The translations under genes were made by a program, and so were the position numbers. Positions 59,201 to 64,000 of a stretch of 64,000 nucleotides of DNA are shown here, in pieces (within the stretch, counting starts at the first letter, position 1; every line of letters starts with the position of its first letter). Under the pieces are notes generated by a model. The model had not been told where the DNA came from, ran no database searches, and saw nothing but the letters and a program-made list of their open reading frames with translations. This DNA is from Anagrus nilaparvatae (lineage: Eukaryota > Arthropoda > Insecta > Hymenoptera > Mymaridae). Location of the stretch: assembly GCA_022575985.1 (NCBI GenBank), contig JAKSXM010000007.1, positions 63,890,501 to 63,954,500 of the forward strand. The letters run 5' to 3'.

Positions 59201-61130
59201 CCACCCGCGAAGTCAAAAATTAGCTGCGTTCCACTCGCTTATACACAGGGCCGTAAATATACCAATGGACAAAGAAGATTTTAATACGGAAATAGCAATA
59301 ATTAAACAAATCGCGAAAAATAACGGTTATAATATAGAAATTATAAACAAATTAATTAAAAAACATAAAAACAAGAAAAATAATGCATTTAATAATAAAG
59401 CTTATAAAAATAAATATTTAAGTTCAAAATACACAACGAAATTGCCAAGTATTCTAAAAAACGCAGTAAAAAAATATGGGTATAATATAGGTTTTAAAAC
59501 GGATAATCAATTAGAAAAACATTTTAAAAAGAAAAATCACACAAATAACAATTTTCTTGATAGAACCGGTGTATATAAAATATCATGTGAATCGTGTGAT
59601 AAAATATACATAGGGCAAACGGGACGCAGCTTCAGAAAAAGGTTTAACGACCATATACCAAAAACAAAAAATATAAATAATACACAAAAATTAGAAAAAG
59701 TAAATACCAAGTACGGATTACATTTAATTAATAATAACCATGACTACACAGACGACAAAATTAACAATATACATAAAAATTTAAAACCGATACACTTTTG
59801 CAATAAAGGTAAAATTTTGGATACACTAGAAGAATTTGAAATTTATAAAAATACACAAATAAATGCAAATAAATTAATTAATGATAAGTTACAAAATAAA
59901 AAAAACGTTTTATTTGATAAAATAATAAAAAAACATATTATATAATAAAAAATAAGAAAAAGCAAAAATAAAAAATAAAAAATAAAAAGAAATGAAATAG
60001 AAAAAACGAATCAAAAAACATATTTTATATATTAACTTCCTCCTAGGGAGTACTTGCACATTAGAAAAAACAGATGTGATTTCGAACACTTATTAAAATT
60101 TTTAAAATTCTTTATTACATTATAAAACTAGAAATAAATTAAAAATCTTCATAGTATAAAATCTTCATATGTATACAAAATAAAAATTCAAAAAAATTTT
60201 TTCATTTAGTCATAAAATAATTGTGAGTCTATACAGACATAATCTAAAGTTACAATATCATATTCAAATGTTTTAAATAAATTTAGTTTAATTATAATAC
60301 AGACCTGATGATGGGAATTTATTCCTGAAACTAGTCGTCTAATTATTATACAAAAACAAGTTGTAAAAAGAAGGATCAATAAATAAATTAAAATAAACAT
60401 ATTTTGATTTAATTAATTAAAAATATCAAAAAAAAACTATGGGACAAGCAAAATTTTTTGTGTTCTTCACTTTATATGATCTAAAATCGTGTAAAAAATG
60501 TTAAATTAAAAAAAAAAAATTAATTTACCCCCACCCCCACCCCCAACAACCCCTAAATTAGGGTGGTTCTCCCCGAGAGGAGCTGTTTAAAGCTATTTAA
60601 ATTTCAGGACAAGCATTTTATACCTTAAAACACCCTATAGAACCATAAAATACCAGAGATTTTTAGGAGCATCGTGGTGAAACTTCTTTCGCATTCCAGA
60701 CCACGGTGAGTACTTATACAAACATACTTATTAAACGAGCTAAAATTTGGGAATCTTATTTGTAATGCAAAATCCAATTCCAATTTTTTTATGTTAAGTA
60801 ATATAGGTATATATTAATACTAAATTTAAAGTATAGCAAAAAAGTCATTTTTGCGTTTAGAAAGGGTTGCCTATATAGTTTTAATATTATGTATAATGCA
60901 ATATTTAATTGTAAGTTAAAATAATTTATAATAATTTATGTCAATTATTAGTTTGATGATAGTTGCGGTCGATGTCTTACCGGAAATATCGAGATTCTGT
61001 AGGTCATGGCCATGGTGTACTAGTGTCGTACAATGACATATTGTATTTTCATATGATTCTATGTCTAAACTTTTTGAATAACAAACTATTTCTCTTTCAG
61101 GTAATTTCTGTATTGATCCTTCTGGACATT
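44241..61130 (-). CDS. Chitinase-like GH18 pseudoenzyme fused to CBM14 domains (5' incomplete)
   Basis: Fifteen phase-consistent exons: 61130-60981, 53910-53765, 53232-53060, 49553-49283, 49188-49066, 49001-48831, 48309-48149, 48066-47813, 47744-47316, 47200-46844, 46784-46593, 46341-46264, 46178-45259, 45145-44980, 44905-44241 (about 1417 residues, start missing). Residues 1-344 follow the GH18 fold: REIVCYSKSL, EIKIILSIT, YIDIFTLPTHYL, KNKILISVPAS, and YAFNHFSWIAFEDDISVNIK. The catalytic DGxDxDxE is DGVELNMM, so acid/base Glu and Asp are gone. Two six-Cys CBM14 domains follow (about 375-530), then Gly/Tyr/Asp-, Asn- and Thr/Ser-rich low-complexity sequence, and a third CBM14 close to the C-terminus (YPKCVRAGLF to KGPPC). 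It is probably a secreted chitin-binding matrix protein of cuticle or peritrophic lining. The 7-kb intron 53911-60980 and the 3.5-kb intron 49554-53059 are full of mobile elements. Confidence 0.8.
50560..52440 (+). mobile_element. Dead Jockey-type LINE fragment (ORF1 zinc knuckle + endonuclease)
   Basis: With many stops and frameshifts one can read a gag-like part (NKFEVLSPDSN at about 50835), a zinc-knuckle remnant (PNCGGNHVENYHGC near 51480) and an apurinic endonuclease. The endonuclease keeps SDFNAKH (51860) and, after a break, SDHFPV (52075). Basic sequence like that found between endonuclease and reverse transcriptase (KEIKDLIKTRNKLKRKK) reaches about 52350. No reverse transcriptase follows, so the copy is truncated. 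It lies antisense in an intron of the chitinase-like gene. Confidence 0.75.
52465..52690. repeat. Dispersed minisatellite (about 22-bp unit) with C-run
   Basis: At least five units related to CTAAGTCCCTAAATCGAAAT are followed by TTGACCCCC-type units and a C homopolymer (about 52678-52688). The same unit family is at 25255-25380 and, inverted, at 61490-61640. Confidence 0.75.
54294..54503. mobile_element. Palindromic MITE with TA duplication
   Basis: The 210-bp element starts CACACTAAACCTGAAAGAAT and ends in ATTCTTTTAGCTTTAGTGTG. TA flanks both ends (54292-54293, 54504-54505). Almost the whole length folds into one hairpin (TTGTTACCCAGAAAAGAATT and its inverse). Tc1/mariner-type by its target duplication. 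Confidence 0.85.
56424..56798. mobile_element. TA-type MITE, family 1, copy 2
   Basis: This full-length copy (375 bp) of the element at 2344-2710 is in the same orientation and flanked by TA. Its right end carries a short partial repeat (TTTTTACCGAGCTTTTTACAG) before the terminus. Confidence 0.85.
56861..57022. mobile_element. TA-type MITE, family 2
   Basis: The 162-bp element starts CACTGAAAAAAAAATCCGCT and ends AGCGGAATATTTTTTCAGTG. The arms include TTGTAGCTA/TAGCCACAA-like sequence, and TA lies on both sides. Confidence 0.8.
58813..58880 (+). repeat. tRNA-like SINE head or degenerate tRNA
   Basis: GCCTCGGTAGCTCCGAGG, then a loop with TTGGGCTTCGGACCTC, then GGTTCGCGGTTCGATTGA. An A-box-like TAGCTCCGAGGTTAGGG and a B-box-like GGTTCGATTG are present. 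The D arm (GCTC/GGGC) pairs, the anticodon loop would read TCG (Arg), and the T stem and acceptor stem do not close. This fits the RNA polymerase III head of a SINE better than a functional tRNA. Confidence 0.55.
58980..59945 (+). CDS. Penelope-like element: C-terminal part of RT plus GIY-YIG endonuclease (5'-truncated)
   Basis: The open frame runs from about 58980 (TAA just upstream), with the first ATG at 59106. The N-terminal part (QIDAFKKYISKFNKKIQFT, NFLDLKIRKDNNKL, ESHHPRSQKLAAFHSLIHRA) matches the region downstream of the reverse transcriptase catalytic core in Penelope-like proteins. The C-terminal GIY-YIG nuclease has GVYKISCESCDKIYIGQTGR, the arginine helix SFRKRFNDH, a later His and the catalytic Glu (DTLEEFEIYKN). 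The catalytic YADD core is missing. No internal stop is present, so this copy is fairly young. The codons are very AT-rich. Confidence 0.8.
   Translation, partial: FIKKNSEIDPTRQIDAFKKYISKFNKKIQFTEELETDNSINFLDLKIRKDNNKLKFSIFRKITTTDTVIHNESHHPRSQKLAAFHSLIHRAVNIPMDKEDFNTEIAIIKQIAKNNGYNIEIINKLIKKHKNKKNNAFNNKAYKNKYLSSKYTTKLPSILKNAVKKYGYNIGFKTDNQLEKHFKKKNHTNNNFLDRTGVYKISCESCDKIYIGQTGRSFRKRFNDHIPKTKNINNTQKLEKVNTKYGLHLINNNHDYTDDKINNIHKNLKPIHFCNKGKILDTLEEFEIYKNTQINANKLINDKLQNKKNVLFDKIIKKHII
60305..60339 (+). ncRNA. Hammerhead-ribozyme-like motif downstream of the Penelope-like frame
   Basis: CTGATGA is followed by a hairpin (GGGAA-TTTA-TTCCT) and GAAACTAGTCGTC. The order CUGAUGA, stem II, GAAA, short stem III, GUC is that of type I hammerheads known from Penelope-like elements. 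The flanking stem I is not convincingly paired here, so activity is doubtful. Confidence 0.45.
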
Positions 61131-61489
61131 CTGAAATTTAAAAAATAAATGAGGCTAAAAATTTTATCATTTTTATATACACATATGGGAGCAAATTTTT
61201 CAACATTACAAAACTTGCATGAACGAAAATTGCGATTCACTTCATATCATATATTTTTTTCAGATTCTTCATTGATATAGGTATATGTTAAGCTTTGATT
61301 TTTCCAAAAACCTTAGACAATTTTTTATTTTGATTTAAAATTTTTTTGTTTTTTTTCTGTGAATTTAAAAATTCAACCGAATTATCAATTTTGCTCTTAA
61401 AATTACTAAATTTTTGGAAATAACCCTGTTTCGCTGACACTTTTAACGAGAAGATTATAGGGAGGGGTAATTTGGGAAACTAAAAATCG

Positions 61490-61640
61490 AGGTGGGGGTT
61501 AAATTTGGTACATTTAGGGGGGGAGGGGCGGTCAAAAGGGACGTTAATAATTTTCGATTTAGGGACTTGAAATAACCAAGGTTTAGGAACTTATATAATA
61601 ATTTTGGTTTAAGGACTTATGATAATTTCGAGACTTCGCC
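61490..61640. repeat. Dispersed minisatellite, inverted copy
   Basis: GATTTAGGGACTTGAAATAA, then GGTTTAGGAACTTATATAAT and GGTTTAAGGACTTATGATAA follow a G-rich stretch (GGGGGGGAGGGGCGG near 61520). This is the reverse complement of the unit type at 52465-52690. Confidence 0.7.
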
Positions 61641-61647
61641 AATAATA

Positions 61648-61800
61648 AAGAATAGAGAATACTCAAATTTTTTGTTAATATACTAAATTTAGTAAATATA
61701 CGATTTTTTTCGAATATTTACAAATTTTTTCGAAAATTTACTAATCTTTCGAAAATGTTCTAATTTTTTTGTTAATATAAGAAAGTTACTTTTTACAGTG
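61648..61800. mobile_element. TA-type MITE, family 1, 5'-truncated copy 3
   Basis: Only the right half is present, ending GAAAGTTACTTTTTACAGTG followed by TA. The left end is cut off next to the minisatellite. Confidence 0.75.
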
Positions 61801-64000
61801 TACTTTGAAAAATTATTAAAGTAATTATTATATAAATTTTTCTAGCTCTTTTACCTATTTGTTGAAAAAAATTATTTCTTATCAAAATTTTGAGTTACTT
61901 TTTTAAAAAAGTTAATAACTATATTTTGAGTCAATAGTCAAAATTTGAAATTTTTTGTTGATATACGGAAAGTGAAAAAATAAAAGAATATGAAAACAAA
62001 AACAAATTTTCATGATTTGCAAAAACGGATAAGACCGTTTTGAATGTTTTCAAAAATTTTCCGTTTATGATTAGTCTATTAGAACGGAACAGTGTTGAAT
62101 TTTTCCTTCTGATATAGACACCGATTTCTCATAAAGCCCTCAATCCCAAGAAACCCCTAATTGTAGAACTATATGTAGAAAAACTTTGGTGGATCGGAAC
62201 TATTTATAAATCTTGCCCGTAAGGATTCCGCTGTTGCTGATTACGAATAACAAGAAAATTGGAAAAATCTCAAAAGAAAATTCAATATTAACATTTTTTT
62301 ATTTAATGAAAATAATTATACGATTCACATTGATAGAAGTTTTTTATGGTTACTAATTACAAAATTTATATGTAACCTTTGAAAATCTTAAGAGGAAATC
62401 CAATAAGGTAGATTTTTTCGTTTTTTAAACGAACTGATTTTTTTTGTATTATATAAAATTTACGAGAAAATTTGTTTTTAGGGTCAGTAATGGGTTTTTA
62501 AGAATTCGAAAAATTTAAGGAAAATCTAATATGGCAAAAGTTTCACCATGTTAAATTTTTTAAATTTTTGGGTCATAGAAGCACGACTTCCCAGATCTGT
62601 GCAACTCAGGTCAAAATTCTGTTGGTTCATATTGAAGATCATTCATTTCTAGGGGGAGACATCGTGGGAATTTTTCTGATAAACCTTTTCAGTAAAGAGT
62701 TACAGCTAATTGTTTGTAAAAAAAAGTTAAAAATGCGCTAAAATTTATAAACAAATAGCTAGAACTCACTACTGAAGAGCTTTACGGAAAAATTTCCTAC
62801 GATACACCCTCCTAGAATTGAAAGATCTTTAATGTGAGCCAAGTAGAATTTTGATAATTGTTTTCCAGATTTTTGATAATTTGTTTAATGAATTCGATTG
62901 GTAAATTGCAAATTGTAGATGTCAATGTTAAATGCGAGAGTATTTTAGTTTTTTGCCTTTTGGATTATCAGCAGAATAAATGTAAAAATATATGAAGTAC
63001 CCTGTCTAAATATAATAGAATGTTTCTGAATTCATTGAATAAAATTAATTAACCCTTTTACCAGCATTGTTTACTACAGAAAGCGCCATATTTATAAATA
63101 TACAATAAAAACCCCAAAAGAAGTCTTTGTAATACTTTTAAAACTATATCTAAATAGTACATTTTTAACCAAGGGAGCAGAAAAGTTAATTTAAAAATTT
63201 ATATTATCTTAAAAATGTCTCTGATAACTTTCACTTGAAGCTTGAGTTAAGATAGATAAAAATTTGTAAAAATTATTGTTTTTGGCTTAGTTTAAGAGCA
63301 AAATATTTAAGAGTTGAGTTAAAAATTAATAAAAACAATTTTCTTACTGAGGTCTTGGTGAAAGTGATGCTTTTTTTATAATTCTTAACAGAAAGTAGCT
63401 GAACAAATTTTTTTTTAATTTTTCTGCAGAGCATTTTATTTTTGACAAAATAACAAAAAAAAGTTCATTCAAAAATTTTCAAATTAGGCAGATTTATGAA
63501 CACCAAAACAAGCCATGCCACAGAAATTAGCAAGCAGTGTAGCACTTTCTGAGTTCATAACAAAAGTAAAAAGAAATTAATTATGCATTAATTAATTGAA
63601 TATGAAACTTTTTATTATGAAGGGTTGGTCCTATTTTTTAAAAAGCGCCTTTTTTAAATATTTTTTTTTCAAAGGTATTGGATTCTAAAGGCTTGCAATA
63701 TAATTTCTGTTGCACTGTGAGTTTTGTTGGCCATAATTTTAATATCTGGAAAATGTTTTACTGGAAATTTTTTGTAACTTTCTCAAAAATATAAAATATG
63801 CTTAAAAATTTTCATACAATTATTGGGACCTCTTTTTAAAAACGATCAGAAAAAAGCATCAATTTTTCCAAAACTCACACCCCTTAAATTTAGAAATTTA
63901 TTACTGTATTAAATTTACAAAATAGTAAATTTTTGATAATTGATAAAAATATTTTTGTAGTATATTTCTGTTAATTATTATTAATAGCGTTTAATTTTTA
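61801..64000. other. No gene recognised
   Basis: AT-rich sequence with stops in all frames. If the chitinase-like gene continues upstream, its first exons (signal peptide and the start of the CPEG-containing region) should lie here or beyond the window, but I could not identify them. Confidence 0.5.

Larger units (their letters stand above)
58598..60666. mobile_element. Element bounded by about 100-bp inverted repeats, carrying PLE sequence
   Basis: The left end CTAAAAATCTCTGGTATTTT (58598 to about 58690) and the right end (about 60561-60666) are inverted copies. Both contain TATGGTTCTATAGGGT, ATGCTTGTCCTGAAATTTAA and CAGCTCCTCTC(T/G)GGGAGAAC. Between them lie the tRNA-like head and the Penelope-like open frame. 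No clear target duplication was seen. Either a DNA transposon was hit by a Penelope-like element, or two copies of one repeat lie in opposite orientation. Confidence 0.6.
53911..60980 (-). other. 7-kb intron of the chitinase-like gene
   Basis: It contains, left to right, a palindromic MITE (54294), MITEs at 56424 and 56861, inverted repeats at 58598/60561, a tRNA-like head (58813), a Penelope-like open frame (58980-59945) and a hammerhead-like motif (60305). Frames at 55166-55508 and 57384-58147 look like chance. Confidence 0.6.

Overview
The window is AT-rich animal nuclear DNA with spliced genes, (T/C)AG acceptors and GTAAGT-type donors. Gene content points to an insect: a myosin XV tail, adenylosuccinate lyase, chitin-binding peritrophin-A domains and small four-pass MARVEL-like proteins. 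The heavy load of MITEs, a GIY-YIG Penelope-like element and BEN-domain pseudogenes would fit a parasitoid wasp, but that is a guess and not something the sequence proves.

Left part (1-19.8 kb). The + strand carries the 3' end of a myosin XV-type gene (208-6012) encoding MyTH4-FERM. The first exon seen begins with an ATG directly behind an in-frame stop, so one product may lack the motor. Next come a 4.4-kb repeat-bearing gap with a Transib-like MITE, the last exons of an unrecognised - strand gene (10444-11259, with a GC-AG intron), a 1.5-kb palindrome, and a four-pass membrane protein gene (15750-17164, -).

Middle (19.85-29.6 kb). A 9.75-kb segment is bounded by about 2-kb near-identical inverted arms. 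Each arm holds a tandem array of about 128-bp units (7 units left, 6 right) and its own internal palindrome. Inside lie an inverted pair of broken BEN-domain gene copies, a piggyBac-type MITE with TTAA duplication, and two further palindromes. It resembles a foldback-type composite element; no transposase is visible.

Right of this (30.2-40.3 kb). An A1CF/RBM46/DND-type RNA-binding protein gene and adenylosuccinate lyase lie on the + strand. They appear interdigitated: the first lyase exon lies in the last intron of the RNA-binding gene, and the last exon of the latter lies in lyase intron 1. That same 6.7-kb intron also houses two antisense four-pass membrane protein genes related in layout to the one at 15.8 kb.

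Far right (41-64 kb). A broken two-exon gene remnant is followed by a - strand gene of at least 15 exons (44241-61130). It encodes a chitinase-like (GH18) domain whose catalytic motif is destroyed, then two CBM14 domains, a long Asn/Thr/Ser/Gly-rich stretch and a terminal CBM14 domain. Its introns are filled with a dead Jockey-type LINE fragment, several TA-flanked MITEs, a 5'-truncated Penelope-like element between inverted repeats, a tRNA-like SINE head, a hammerhead-like motif and a dispersed minisatellite. The last 2.2 kb show no gene.

Exon borders were derived by hand from splice consensus and phase. No similarity search was run.
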